Source: Candidatus Aveggerthella stercoripullorum
GTDB lineage: Bacteria > Actinomycetota > Coriobacteriia > Coriobacteriales > Eggerthellaceae
Direction of reading: 5' to 3'
Length of the DNA stretch: 37,126 nucleotides
Assembly: GCA_018712955.1 (NCBI GenBank)
Contig: DVGB01000078.1
Span: forward strand, 1 to 37,126
In this document: piece after piece, positions 21,743 through 30,198 of the stretch
Layout of the letters: every line of letters starts with the position of its first letter
Numbering within the stretch: position 1 is the stretch's first letter
The notes under the pieces: model-generated
What the model saw: the letters and a program-made list of their open reading frames with translations, nothing else
Told to the model about the DNA's origin: nothing
Database searches by the model: none
Translations under genes and position numbers: made by a program

Positions 21743-22804
21743 ATGGCACTCAAAGCGGGCGTAGTAGGGGCTGCGGGCTACGCAGGGGCGGAACTGATTC
21801 GCCTGTTGCTTGCGCACCCTGAGTTCGAACTGACCGTCATCACATCGAACGCAGACGAAGGGCAGCCGCTTACGGCAGTCTACCCCTCGTTCGTCGGGGC
21901 ATGCGACCTTGCGTTCACGCGCCACGACAACCCGGCGCTTAAAGAATGCGATGCGGTGTTCATGGCCGTTCCCCATACGGCGGCCATGGCGCAGGCGCCT
22001 GCGCTTTTGGAAGCGGGCGTTTCCGTCTTCGACCTTTCGGCCGACTACCGGCTGGACAGCGTCGAAGTCTACGAAGCGTGGTACAACGCGGAGCATACTT
22101 CTCCCGAACTGCTGAAGACGCGCGCTTTTGGCCTGCCGGAGCTTTTCCCGGAAGGGCTTGCGCGTATTGCGGCCGATGCGGCAGCGGGCAAACCGGTGCT
22201 CGTGGCGTGTGCAGGCTGCTATCCGACTGCCACGTCCCTTGGCGCGGCTCCTGCCGTACGCGCAGGCTGGGTTGACGGCACGGTCATCGTAGACGCCATT
22301 TCGGGCGTGACGGGCGCGGGCAAGCGCGCGACGCAGCGCACCCATTTCTGCAGTGCGTCCGACAACTTCGAAGCCTATGGCGTGGGCAGGCATCGCCATA
22401 CTCCCGAAATCGAACAGATTCTGGGCTTGAAGGACCGACTGGTCTTCACGCCTCACCTCGCTCCCATCAACCGCGGTCTTCTTTCAACGGTGAGCATGCC
22501 GCTGTCGCAGGAGGCGCGCAGCATCTCCCTGGAAGAGGTCGTCGCGCATTACGAAGCGTTCTATGCGGACTGCCCGTTCGTGAGCGTGCTTCCGGCCGGC
22601 AGCCTGCCGCGTACGGCTTCGGTCGAAGGAACGAACGCGTGCCACATCGGCCTTGCTTTGCACGAAGCGTCCGGAACGCTCATCGCGATCTCTGCTATCG
22701 ACAACTTGTGCAAAGGCGCGGCAGGGCAGGCGATTCAGTGCGCCAATCTCGTGTACGGCTTTGGGGAGACGTGCGGTCTTCCGCCGGTCGCGCTTCCGGT
22801 GTAA
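21743..22804 (+). CDS. argC: N-acetyl-gamma-glutamyl-phosphate reductase
   Basis: The 353-residue protein opens with the NADP-binding motif VVGAAGYAGAELIRLLLAHPEF. The active-site cysteine is in VACAGCYPTATSLGAAP, and the conserved HRHTPEIEQ and FTPHLAPINRGLLSTV follow. It catalyses the third step of arginine synthesis, reducing N-acetylglutamyl phosphate to the semialdehyde. ATG 21743 is preceded by AAAGGGG; the longer frame upstream reads through the candidate operator. It heads argCJBD, with argJ starting about 100 bases downstream. Confidence 0.95.
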   Translation: MALKAGVVGAAGYAGAELIRLLLAHPEFELTVITSNADEGQPLTAVYPSFVGACDLAFTRHDNPALKECDAVFMAVPHTAAMAQAPALLEAGVSVFDLSADYRLDSVEVYEAWYNAEHTSPELLKTRAFGLPELFPEGLARIAADAAAGKPVLVACAGCYPTATSLGAAPAVRAGWVDGTVIVDAISGVTGAGKRATQRTHFCSASDNFEAYGVGRHRHTPEIEQILGLKDRLVFTPHLAPINRGLLSTVSMPLSQEARSISLEEVVAHYEAFYADCPFVSVLPAGSLPRTASVEGTNACHIGLALHEASGTLIAISAIDNLCKGAAGQAIQCANLVYGFGETCGLPPVALPV

Positions 22805-22906
22805 GGCATTTTGGAAAGATACCGCCGCGCGCTGTGCACGGTGGTTTCGCAGGCAATAGGGTCCTGGCGGTCTGTCAGGATGTGGACATGGGGTAAAGGA
22901 GGCGAA

Positions 22907-24169
22907 ATGAACGCATCGGCATTCGAACTCTCTCCGCTCGAGGGCGGCGGCGTCACGAGTGCAGCTGGCTTCAAGGCCGGGGGCATCCATGCTGGTTTTC
23001 GCAAGAAAACGCCCGACCGACTTGACCTTGCGTTGGTCGAGGCCGACGAAGTGTGCTCTGCGGCAGGCGCGTTTACCACGAACGTGTTCTGCGCTGCGCC
23101 TGTCATCGTCTCGCGGGAGAACCTGGGCGAAGGCTGCGCGGGGACGGCTCGCTGCATTGTCGTGAACTCGGGCAACGCAAACGCTGCCACGGGTGATGTG
23201 GGCTTGACCACCGCGCGCCGCGAATGCGAGATTGCGGCGGAGGCTGTCGGTTGTGCAGCGGAGGACGTGCTTGTCGCGTCGACGGGCGTTATCGGACAGC
23301 ATCTGCCGTTAGAGCCTTTCGAGACAGGCTTGCCGGCGCTTCATGCGAAGATCGACGCCGCAGGCGGTGCGGAAGCGGCGCGCGCCATCATGACGACGGA
23401 CACTGTGCCGAAGGAGTGGGCAGTCTGCTACCAGAGCGCCGATCCTGCCTACGACGGTGCGACGTTCACTGTGGGCGGCATGTGCAAGGGCTCAGGCATG
23501 ATCATGCCGAACATGGCTACCATGATCGCGGTCGTCACCACCGACGCTCCTGTTGCGCCAAGCGCGCTCCACGAAGCGCTGCTTTCGGCAGTGAGCCAGT
23601 CGTTCAACAAGGTCACCGTCGACTCGGACACGTCGACCAACGACACGTGTTTTGCGATGGCGAGCGGTGCGGCAGCGCCCGAAGCTCGTCCGATCGAGCT
23701 CGGCACGCCTGCGTACGAAGAGCTCGCGGCTGCCATGCTCGAAGTCTGCATGCAGCTTGCGCGCAAGATCGCCACGGACGGCGAAGGTGCCACGCGCCTA
23801 GTGACCGTTACGGTGACGGGCGCGGCAGACGATGCCGACGCGGATCGAGCTGCGCGCACGGTGGCAAACTCGCCGCTTGTGAAGACTGCCATTTACGGGC
23901 ATGACTGCAACTGGGGCCGCATTGCGGCGGCTCTTGGGAAGTCGGGGGCTCGTTTCGACGCAAGCAACGTTTCCATCGACATCATGGGCATTCCGGTCTG
24001 CCGCAACGGCCTGACCGTCCCCTTCGACGAGGACGAGGCGCTTCGGCGTTTTGAGGATCCCGAAATCACCATCGCCGCGGACCTTGGTCAGGGGCGTGCA
24101 GCGACCACGGTCTGGACGTGCGATTTCACGCACGAGTACGTTACGATCAACGGAGATTACAGGACATGA
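22907..24169 (+). CDS. argJ: Glutamate N-acetyltransferase / amino-acid acetyltransferase (ornithine acetyltransferase)
   Basis: The 420-residue precursor has the ArgJ signatures NSGNANAATGDVGL, VLVASTGVIGQHLP and KGSGMIMPNMATMIAV. It should cleave itself between Ala204 and Thr205, Thr205 becoming the nucleophile of the beta chain. It transfers acetyl from N-acetylornithine to glutamate, closing the acetyl cycle; whether it also uses acetyl-CoA cannot be read from sequence. ATG 22907 is preceded by AAAGGAGG. Its TGA overlaps the argB start (ATGA). Confidence 0.95.
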   Translation: MNASAFELSPLEGGGVTSAAGFKAGGIHAGFRKKTPDRLDLALVEADEVCSAAGAFTTNVFCAAPVIVSRENLGEGCAGTARCIVVNSGNANAATGDVGLTTARRECEIAAEAVGCAAEDVLVASTGVIGQHLPLEPFETGLPALHAKIDAAGGAEAARAIMTTDTVPKEWAVCYQSADPAYDGATFTVGGMCKGSGMIMPNMATMIAVVTTDAPVAPSALHEALLSAVSQSFNKVTVDSDTSTNDTCFAMASGAAAPEARPIELGTPAYEELAAAMLEVCMQLARKIATDGEGATRLVTVTVTGAADDADADRAARTVANSPLVKTAIYGHDCNWGRIAAALGKSGARFDASNVSIDIMGIPVCRNGLTVPFDEDEALRRFEDPEITIAADLGQGRAATTVWTCDFTHEYVTINGDYRT

Positions 24170-25113
24170 AGTACGCACGAGACACGCGCCCGAGCAGGCT
24201 TCCCGAGCGCACCGCGCAGACGCTGTTCGAAGCGCTGCCGTGGATTAAGAACATCACGGGCAAAACGGTCGTCATCAAGTACGGCGGTTCTGCCATGGAG
24301 GACGAAGCCCTGCGCAGCGACGTCATGAGCGACATCGTTCTCTTGAAGATTATCGGCATGAACCCGATCATCGTTCATGGCGGCGGCAAGGCTATCAACG
24401 CCGAGCTCGAGCATTTCGGCCTGCCCGTCGAGTTCCGCAACGGTCAGCGTGTGACCACAAAAGAAATCATGAATGTTGTGCGCGAAGTGCTCGTCGGCCA
24501 GGTGAACCAGGATTTGGTCCATGCGATCAATTCGCACGGTAACCTGGCGGTCGGCGTTTCCGGCTCTGACGCAGGCACCATCATTGCGCACCAGATGAAT
24601 CCTGAGCTTGGGTACGTGGGAGAGGTCACGAAGATCAACACTGACTATCTCGACGACCTGATCAGGAGCGAGTACATTCCCGTGGTGGCGACGGTGGCGA
24701 TGGGCGAAGAAGGCGGATACTACAACATCAACGCCGACATGGCTGCGGGCCAGATTGCTGCAGCGTTGCACGCTCACAAGATTATCTTCCTGACCGATGT
24801 CGACGGTTTGTACGAAGACTTCTCGGACAAGGACACCTTGATCTCGAACCTCACGTTAGACGAGGTGAAGGAAGCGCTAAGCTCGGGCAAGGCTGCAACG
24901 GGCATGATTCCGAAGCTCTCGTCTTGCGTTGCCGCTTTGGAAGCGGGCGTGTTCCGTGCGCACATCATCAACGGCAAGATTCCGCATTCTCTCTTGCTGG
25001 AGCTCCTGACCGACTGCGGCGTCGGCACCACGATGCACTCCACCGAGGAAGCTTGCGAATTCGACGCGCATCCGCTCGGTGCGTTCGCGTCGCGTTTGGT
25101 GGGCAACCATTAA
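24166..25113 (+). CDS. argB: Acetylglutamate kinase
   Basis: The 315-residue protein is an amino-acid kinase family member: VVIKYGGSAMED for phosphate binding, NPIIVHGGGKAIN for substrate, GYYNINADMAAGQIAAALHAHKIIFLTDVDGLY and GKAATGMIPKLSS near the end. It phosphorylates N-acetylglutamate. The N-terminal extension before the fold (SRLPERTAQTLFEALPWIK) is the helix that in arginine-sensitive enzymes builds hexamers, so feedback inhibition by arginine is likely (inferred). The ATG overlaps the argJ stop by four bases. Confidence 0.95.
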   Translation: MKYARDTRPSRLPERTAQTLFEALPWIKNITGKTVVIKYGGSAMEDEALRSDVMSDIVLLKIIGMNPIIVHGGGKAINAELEHFGLPVEFRNGQRVTTKEIMNVVREVLVGQVNQDLVHAINSHGNLAVGVSGSDAGTIIAHQMNPELGYVGEVTKINTDYLDDLIRSEYIPVVATVAMGEEGGYYNINADMAAGQIAAALHAHKIIFLTDVDGLYEDFSDKDTLISNLTLDEVKEALSSGKAATGMIPKLSSCVAALEAGVFRAHIINGKIPHSLLLELLTDCGVGTTMHSTEEACEFDAHPLGAFASRLVGNH

Positions 25114-25124
25114 ATGAGGCTACC

Positions 25125-25157
25125 GAGGCCGAGTGAGCAATCGAGCCGCTCGGCCTC
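25125..25157 (+). other. Hairpin between argB and argD
   Basis: GAGGCCGAG (25125-25133) pairs with CTCGGCCTC (25149-25157). It lies in the 120-base argB-argD gap and has no U run, so it may stabilise or partly terminate the transcript. Confidence 0.4.
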
Positions 25158-25233
25158 TTCGCTGGATCGAACTCCGTTCGCAACGCCCGCTTTACCGAGT
25201 GCGGGGATGACGGAAAAGGAGAAAGGACCGCTC

Positions 25234-26445
25234 ATGTCTTTGGAAGAGACCCAATCCCTTGAATCGACCTATGTAATGCACACGTTCGCGCGCAAGCCGG
25301 TGAAGCTGGTGGAAGGCTGCGGGATGGAAGTGCGCGACGATGAGGGCAAAACCTACGTTGACTTCATTGCCGGCGTGGGCGCTGACAGCTTGGGACATTG
25401 CCATCCGAAGGTGGCGGGCGCTATCGCCGAACAGGCGCAGCGTCTTATCCACGTGAGCAACTACTATTACATCGAGGGGCGCGCCGAGCTTTCGAAGAAG
25501 ATTTCCGACTTGCTGAACACGCTTGTTCCCGAAGGGGAGCGCACGCCGTGGCAGAGCTTCTATGCCAACTCTGGCGCCGAAGCGAACGAATGCGCCACGA
25601 AGCTTGCGCGCCTGTGGTCCAAGCGCTACAGCCACGGTGGGCAGAACATCGTGACGCTCGATCGGAGTTTCCACGGTCGCACGCTTGCCACGTTGGCGGA
25701 AACTGCGCAGCCTGCAAAACAGGAGCTGTTCCGTCCGCTGCCCGGCGGTTTTCTGCACACGCCCATCAACGACATCCCGGCGCTCGAGCAGATGTTCGCC
25801 GACCATCCGGACGGCATCTGCGGCATTCTTATCGAGCCTATCCAGGGAGAGTCGGGCGTTCATCCCTGCACGCCTGAATTCCTGCAGGCGGCCGAGCGCC
25901 TTGCGCACGAGAACGGCGCGCTTCTTATGCTCGACGAAGTCCAGACGGGCATATACCGCTGCGGCGATTACCCGTTCGCCTTCCAGCATTTCGGCGTGAC
26001 GCCGGACATCGTGTCCATCGCAAAAGGCATCGCTTCCGGCTTCCCGACGGGCCTGTGCGCAGCGCGCGAGTCGGTAGCGCGCGCGTTCGAGCCGGGCGAC
26101 CATGGCTCTACGTTCGGCGGCTCCTGCCTGGCCATTGCTGCTGCGAGCGCGACGCTGGCGGCCATCGAAGAGGAAGGCATCGCCCAGCGCGTCACGGAGG
26201 TCGGCGCACACCTGCGCGAAAGGCTCTCGCAGATTGAAGGCATCGTAGAGGTGCGCGGCCTTGGCCTTATGGTCGCTGCGGAGCTTGCGGAAGGAATCGT
26301 TGCCTCCCAGGTAGTCGAGCGCGGTTTGGAGGCAGGTCTTCTGCTGAATTTCACGGGCCCGCACACGCTTCGGTTCTTGCCGCCGTTGGTCTGCTCGAAG
26401 GCCGAGGTTGACCTTTTGGCGGAAAAATTGCCTGGACTTTTGTAA
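25234..26445 (+). CDS. argD: Acetylornithine aminotransferase
   Basis: The 403-residue protein is a class III PLP aminotransferase: FIAGVGADSLGHCHPKV early, NSGAEANECATKLAR, RSFHGRTLATL, LLMLDEVQTGIYRCG, and VSIAKGIASGFPTG with the PLP-binding Lys264. It converts N-acetylglutamate semialdehyde to N-acetylornithine, and related enzymes also act in lysine synthesis. ATG 25234 is preferred for its AAAGGA; an ATG at 25207 would add nine residues but has a poor ribosome-binding site. Confidence 0.95.
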   Translation: MSLEETQSLESTYVMHTFARKPVKLVEGCGMEVRDDEGKTYVDFIAGVGADSLGHCHPKVAGAIAEQAQRLIHVSNYYYIEGRAELSKKISDLLNTLVPEGERTPWQSFYANSGAEANECATKLARLWSKRYSHGGQNIVTLDRSFHGRTLATLAETAQPAKQELFRPLPGGFLHTPINDIPALEQMFADHPDGICGILIEPIQGESGVHPCTPEFLQAAERLAHENGALLMLDEVQTGIYRCGDYPFAFQHFGVTPDIVSIAKGIASGFPTGLCAARESVARAFEPGDHGSTFGGSCLAIAAASATLAAIEEEGIAQRVTEVGAHLRERLSQIEGIVEVRGLGLMVAAELAEGIVASQVVERGLEAGLLLNFTGPHTLRFLPPLVCSKAEVDLLAEKLPGLL

Positions 26446-26446
26446 A

Positions 26447-26475
26447 AGCGCTTGCCCTCGAAAGAGGGCAGCGCT
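26447..26475 (+). terminator. Hairpin after argD
   Basis: AGCGCT-T-GCCCTC faces GAGGGC-AGCGCT around a GAAA loop, with one bulged T. Only a short A/T-rich tail (ACTATT) follows, so it may be a partial terminator between argD and argR. Confidence 0.5.
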
Positions 26476-26484
26476 ACTATTCCA

Positions 26485-26497
26485 TTGCATAATATTT
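26485..26497. promoter_or_regulatory. argR promoter region with possible ArgR half-site
   Basis: TTGCATAATATTT includes a TTGCA half-site like those upstream of argC and a CATAAT -10 box (26488-26493). An ArgR bound here would repress its own gene. Only one half-site is clear. Confidence 0.35.
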
Positions 26498-26573
26498 CTC
26501 GTTTCTTAAAAATCTTCGTATGAAAGAAGCGAGAGCGGCAAGCTTTATCGGATACGCAAGGACGGTTTCACGC

Positions 26574-27002
26574 ATGAGAAAAAGGATGCAGAGACACGAC
26601 GTGATTCGCAGCATCGTGCGCGAAAACAACGTCCGCACCCAGCGTGAGCTGGCCGAGAAGCTTCAGGCCGCAGGCTATGACTGCACGCAAGCTACTATTT
26701 CTCGCGATATTACCGACATGGGGCTCGTCAAATCCGAGTCCGGGAACTATGAGCTGCCAGAAGATATGCGGCTTCAGCGCATGGTTTCTGAGCTGGTGGA
26801 GGAAGTGTATCTAGCGGGCAACATGGTCGTCGTGAAGACGTTTCCCGGTGGCGCCCCCGGCGTGGCGGGCGCCATCGACAAAGCCGGCGTGGTCGGCTCT
26901 CTTGGCACGGTCGCAGGCGACAATACCATCATGATCGCTGCGAAGACGACCGACGACGCCGAGAAAATCCAGCAGACGCTGAACGGCCTGCGACGACGAT
27001 AG
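26574..27002 (+). CDS. argR: Arginine repressor
   Basis: The 142-residue protein has the ArgR winged helix-turn-helix (HDVIRSIVRENNVRTQRELAEKLQAAGYDCTQATISRDI) in its first 70 residues and the C-terminal hexamerisation and arginine-binding domain with PGGAPGVAGAIDKAG and GTVAGDNTIMIAAKTTDDA. With arginine bound it represses the arg genes around it. The start is taken as ATG 26574 with AAGGA 11 bases ahead; ATG 26586 and 26520 are weaker choices. The coding end is folded into its own terminator. Confidence 0.95.
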   Translation: MRKRMQRHDVIRSIVRENNVRTQRELAEKLQAAGYDCTQATISRDITDMGLVKSESGNYELPEDMRLQRMVSELVEEVYLAGNMVVVKTFPGGAPGVAGAIDKAGVVGSLGTVAGDNTIMIAAKTTDDAEKIQQTLNGLRRR

Positions 27003-27014
27003 TCGTCGTCTTTT
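26992..27014 (+). terminator. argR terminator with the stop codon in the loop
   Basis: GACGACGA (26992-26999, last codons of argR) pairs with TCGTCGTC (27003-27010), and the three-base loop is the TAG stop codon itself. Four Ts follow (27011-27014). Confidence 0.7.
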
Positions 27015-27326
27015 CCTGTCTGGGGTAGGCACCCCGCTTTCCATCCAAGGGACACGTGTATCGTCCCGTCTGTTCTCAGGGTTTCCAGCCCCTGAGGCGT
27101 GCCCTCTCGAGGACCGTTGCGTTTGCAGGCTATTTCGCACAGTGCGAAGTGTCGAATTGGACAAATCCTGGTTTCCTTCATCCCTGCCTGCGCAAGGACA
27201 TGCAATCTCGGGCGGTCTGGCTCCCTGAGCAGTCTGTATCCGCAAACCCACCGGCCATTCGTCGGAGGGCGGAGCACTGCCATGTGCCGGGCGGCGTGCT
27301 CGGCGCCATCGAGAAAGGGAAGAACC
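27015..27326 (+). promoter_or_regulatory. Long argG leader with a perfect inverted repeat
   Basis: This gap of more than 300 bases between argR and argG holds no supported gene. At 27134-27148 TTCGCAC and GTGCGAA flank a single A, a perfect 15-bp inverted repeat that could be an operator for argGH. I cannot place a promoter with confidence, and there is no T-box motif. Confidence 0.4.
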
Positions 27327-28583
27327 ATGGCTAAAGAAAAAGTCGTCCTTGCGTATTCCGGCGGTCTTGACACGTCCTGTTGCATCAAATGGCTTCAGGA
27401 AAAGCACGGGCTTGACGTGGTGGCGGTCGTCGGCGACGTCGGTCAAGAGCACGAAGGGCTTGAGCCTATTCGGCAGAAAGCCCTTGCTGCGGGTGCTATC
27501 GCCTGCGAAGTCGTCGACATGCGGCGGCAGTTCGCGGACGAATACCTGACGAAAGCGTTGGCCGCGAATGCGATGTACGAGAACAAATACCCGCTCGTAT
27601 CGGCCCTTTCGCGCCCGCTCATCTCGAAGCACCTGGTCGACGGCGCGCACAAGCACGGTGCTTCTTTCATTGCCCATGGCTGCACGGGCAAAGGGAACGA
27701 CCAGGTGCGCTTCGAGTCCAGCATCCTCATGCTCGATCCTTCCTTGAAGATTCTGGCCCCGGTGCGCGAGTGGGATTTGAGAACGCGTCCCGAGGAGATC
27801 GAATGGGCACAGGAGCACGGCATACCGGTTCCCGCCACGAAGGAATCTCCGTACTCCATTGACGACAATCTGTGGGGGCGCGCTATCGAGTGCGGCGTGC
27901 TGGAAGACCCGTGGGCGGAGCCTCCAGAGGACATCTACACGATGACGTCCGACCCGCGGTCTGCGCCTGACGAGCCTGAATACGTCGACGTGGAGTTCGT
28001 CCGGGGTATCCCGAAAAGCCTGAACGGGAAAGCGCAGGGTTTCCTTGAGGTCATCGAAGCATTGAACCAGGTTGCCGGTGCGCATGGGTTCGGGCGTATC
28101 GACATGATCGAAAACCGGCTTGTCGGCGTAAAAAGCCGCGAATGCTACGAATGTCCTGCCGGGCTTGCGCTTGTGACGGCGCACAGAGCGCTCGAGGATT
28201 TGGTGCTTGAGCGCGAAGTACTGCACTACAAGCTCTCTATCGAGCAGTCATGGGCGAATGCGGTCTACAACGGGCAATGGTTCAGCCCGCTCAAGGAAGC
28301 GCTCGATGCGTTCTGCGCTTCGACCCAACGGTGCCTTTCGGGCGTCGTGCGCCTGAAATTCTACAAGGGAGGGTGCACGGTGGTCGGGCGCAAGAGTCCT
28401 TACTCCCTCTATGACCATGGCCTTGCTACCTACGATGTCGGCGATTGCTTCGACCATGGCGCGGCGAAGGGGTTTATCGAGCTCCAGACGCTTTCGACGA
28501 AGGTCTGGGCGGAGAACCGGCGCGAGCAAGGTGCGCCGGCCGAACTGTTCGACGCGCAACGCGCAGTCGGGCCTCTGGCGTAG
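27327..28583 (+). CDS. argG: Argininosuccinate synthase
   Basis: The 418-residue protein has the PP-loop ATPase motif AYSGGLDTS (9-17), then GDVGQEHEGLEP, AHGCTGKGNDQVRFE and ESPYSIDDNLWGRAIECG, all typical of ArgG. It joins citrulline and aspartate with ATP. ATG 27327 is preceded by GAAAGGGA; the open frame extends upstream to 27099 through leader sequence. argH begins 13 bases after its stop, so argGH is one transcript. Confidence 0.96.
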   Translation: MAKEKVVLAYSGGLDTSCCIKWLQEKHGLDVVAVVGDVGQEHEGLEPIRQKALAAGAIACEVVDMRRQFADEYLTKALAANAMYENKYPLVSALSRPLISKHLVDGAHKHGASFIAHGCTGKGNDQVRFESSILMLDPSLKILAPVREWDLRTRPEEIEWAQEHGIPVPATKESPYSIDDNLWGRAIECGVLEDPWAEPPEDIYTMTSDPRSAPDEPEYVDVEFVRGIPKSLNGKAQGFLEVIEALNQVAGAHGFGRIDMIENRLVGVKSRECYECPAGLALVTAHRALEDLVLEREVLHYKLSIEQSWANAVYNGQWFSPLKEALDAFCASTQRCLSGVVRLKFYKGGCTVVGRKSPYSLYDHGLATYDVGDCFDHGAAKGFIELQTLSTKVWAENRREQGAPAELFDAQRAVGPLA

Positions 28584-28596
28584 GAAGGGGATGGTC

Positions 28597-30006
28597 ATGG
28601 CATTGTGGTCAGGGAGGTTCGAGCACGACGCAAGCGCCTTCGCCCAAGAGTTCGGAGCGTCGTTGCCGGTCGACCGGAGGATGTATCGACAGGACATTGC
28701 CGGTTCGCGGGCTCATGCTGCTATGCTCGCGCAGCAGGGCATTCTGTCTTGCGAGGACGCACGCGCTTTAGACGAAGGACTGGCGCGCGTGCGTGAGCGC
28801 ATGGAATCAGGCGAGTTCGCGTTCGACATTCGCGATGAGGACGTCCATATGGCGGTGGAACGGGCGCTCATTGAGGACATCGGCGACGCCGGAGCGCGCT
28901 TGCATACAGGAAGATCGCGCAACGACCAGGTAGCGACCGATGCGCGCATGTATGCGAAAGAGTGCTGCCGCGCGCTGATGGAGGGCAACCTTTCCTTACG
29001 CCGTGCGCTTGTCGAACGGGCGCGTTCAAGCGACGGCTGCATCCTGCCTGGCTACACCCATCTGCAGCATGCGCAGCCAGTGCTGTTCGCGCACCATCTT
29101 CTTGCGTACGCATGGATGCTTGCGCGCGATTTCCGCCGCCTGCAGGCTGCCTACGATGCCGCCGATGCCTGCCCGCTCGGCGCGGCGGCCTTAGCGGGGA
29201 CCACGTATCCGCTTGACCGGCAAGCGACCGCACAGGCGCTCGGATTTGCGCGCGTGGTTCAGAATTCGCTCGATGCCGTGTCCGATCGCGATTTTTTGCT
29301 CGACCTTGAGTACGCGTGCGCAGTCTGCATGGTGCACCTTTCTCGCCTTTGCGAAGAGATCGTGTTGTGGGCAAGCTCCGAATTCGGCTTCATTGTGCTT
29401 GCAGACGAGTTTTCGACGGGGTCGTCGATCATGCCCCAGAAGAAGAATCCCGACTTCGCTGAACTCGTACGCGGTAAGACAGGACGTGTCGTGGGGGACC
29501 TGACGGCCCTGCTCGTGACCTTGAAGGCGTTGCCGCTTGCATACAACAAAGATCTTCAGGAGGACAAAGAAGGGGCGTTCGATGCCGTGGATACCCTGCA
29601 AGGCGCCTTACAGTGCGTGGAGGGCATGGTCGCGACCATGGAAGTGAACGACCGCGCCATGCGCGCGCAGGCAGAAAAGGGACATATGGCGGCGACGGAC
29701 GTTGCCGACTATCTGGCGAAACGTGGGCTTCCGTTCCGCGAAGCGCATGCGGTGGTCGGCCGTTTGGTGCTTCAGTGCGAGAAGCGCGGATGCGAGCTTT
29801 CCGAGCTTCCGTTCGAGGAGTTCAAGGCGGCAAGCAGCCTGTTCGAAGAAGATGTCGCTTCCTGCCTTTCCGTCGAAGGCATTGTCGCGGCGCGCACGAC
29901 AGAGGGCGGCACGGCTCCGTGCGCGGTCGAAGCGCAGCTTGCCAACGTTGAAGAGGGGATCTCCTGCGACGAGGCGTTTCTTTGCTCGGTGGAAGCCCCT
30001 GAATGA
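28597..30006 (+). CDS. argH: Argininosuccinate lyase
   Basis: The 469-residue protein opens with MALWSGRFEHDASAFAQEFGAS, and contains HTGRSRNDQVATD, PGYTHLQHAQPV and the superfamily signature GSSIMPQKKNPD (about residues 275-286). It splits argininosuccinate into arginine and fumarate. ATG 28597 sits six bases after AGGAAGGGG; an ATG two codons upstream is possible. The fumarate released could feed the organism's reductases, though no such link is shown here. Confidence 0.96.
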   Translation: MALWSGRFEHDASAFAQEFGASLPVDRRMYRQDIAGSRAHAAMLAQQGILSCEDARALDEGLARVRERMESGEFAFDIRDEDVHMAVERALIEDIGDAGARLHTGRSRNDQVATDARMYAKECCRALMEGNLSLRRALVERARSSDGCILPGYTHLQHAQPVLFAHHLLAYAWMLARDFRRLQAAYDAADACPLGAAALAGTTYPLDRQATAQALGFARVVQNSLDAVSDRDFLLDLEYACAVCMVHLSRLCEEIVLWASSEFGFIVLADEFSTGSSIMPQKKNPDFAELVRGKTGRVVGDLTALLVTLKALPLAYNKDLQEDKEGAFDAVDTLQGALQCVEGMVATMEVNDRAMRAQAEKGHMAATDVADYLAKRGLPFREAHAVVGRLVLQCEKRGCELSELPFEEFKAASSLFEEDVASCLSVEGIVAARTTEGGTAPCAVEAQLANVEEGISCDEAFLCSVEAPE

Positions 30007-30051
30007 GCGCAATATCTCGAAAAATCCCGAAACTCCTGAATCGATTCTCCA

Positions 30052-30096
30052 TAAAGGGCGATGAGCTGGCATTTTATGATGCCTCATCGCCCTTTA
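30052..30096 (+). terminator. Hairpin after argH
   Basis: TAAAGGGCGATGAG (30052-30065) pairs with CTCATCGCCCTTTA (30083-30096), continuing as GCAT/ATGC past a small bulge. No U run follows, but a stem of 14 bp or more at the end of the arg cluster suggests an mRNA 3' end. Confidence 0.6.
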
Positions 30097-30163
30097 CGAC
30101 CGTACATCGCCGGGATAGCACACTCAACGGGCTTCTGCACCTCCAGGCATTGTGCAGGCGCGA

Positions 30164-30172
30164 TGATAGAAT
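30164..30172 (+). promoter_or_regulatory. Extended -10 promoter of the penicillin-binding protein gene
   Basis: TGATAGAAT reads as TG-n-TAGAAT, an extended -10 element, 27 bases before the ATG. No -35 is needed in such promoters and none is clear. GGAGG at 30188-30192 is the Shine-Dalgarno sequence. Confidence 0.5.
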
Positions 30173-30198
30173 GTGCCCAGTTTAATTGGAGGTGTTAC

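Noticed and set aside
27003-27326. Possible T-box or leader peptide before argG
   Set aside because: There is no AGGGTGGNACCGCG-like antiterminator, and no short frame rich in arginine codons behind a ribosome-binding site.
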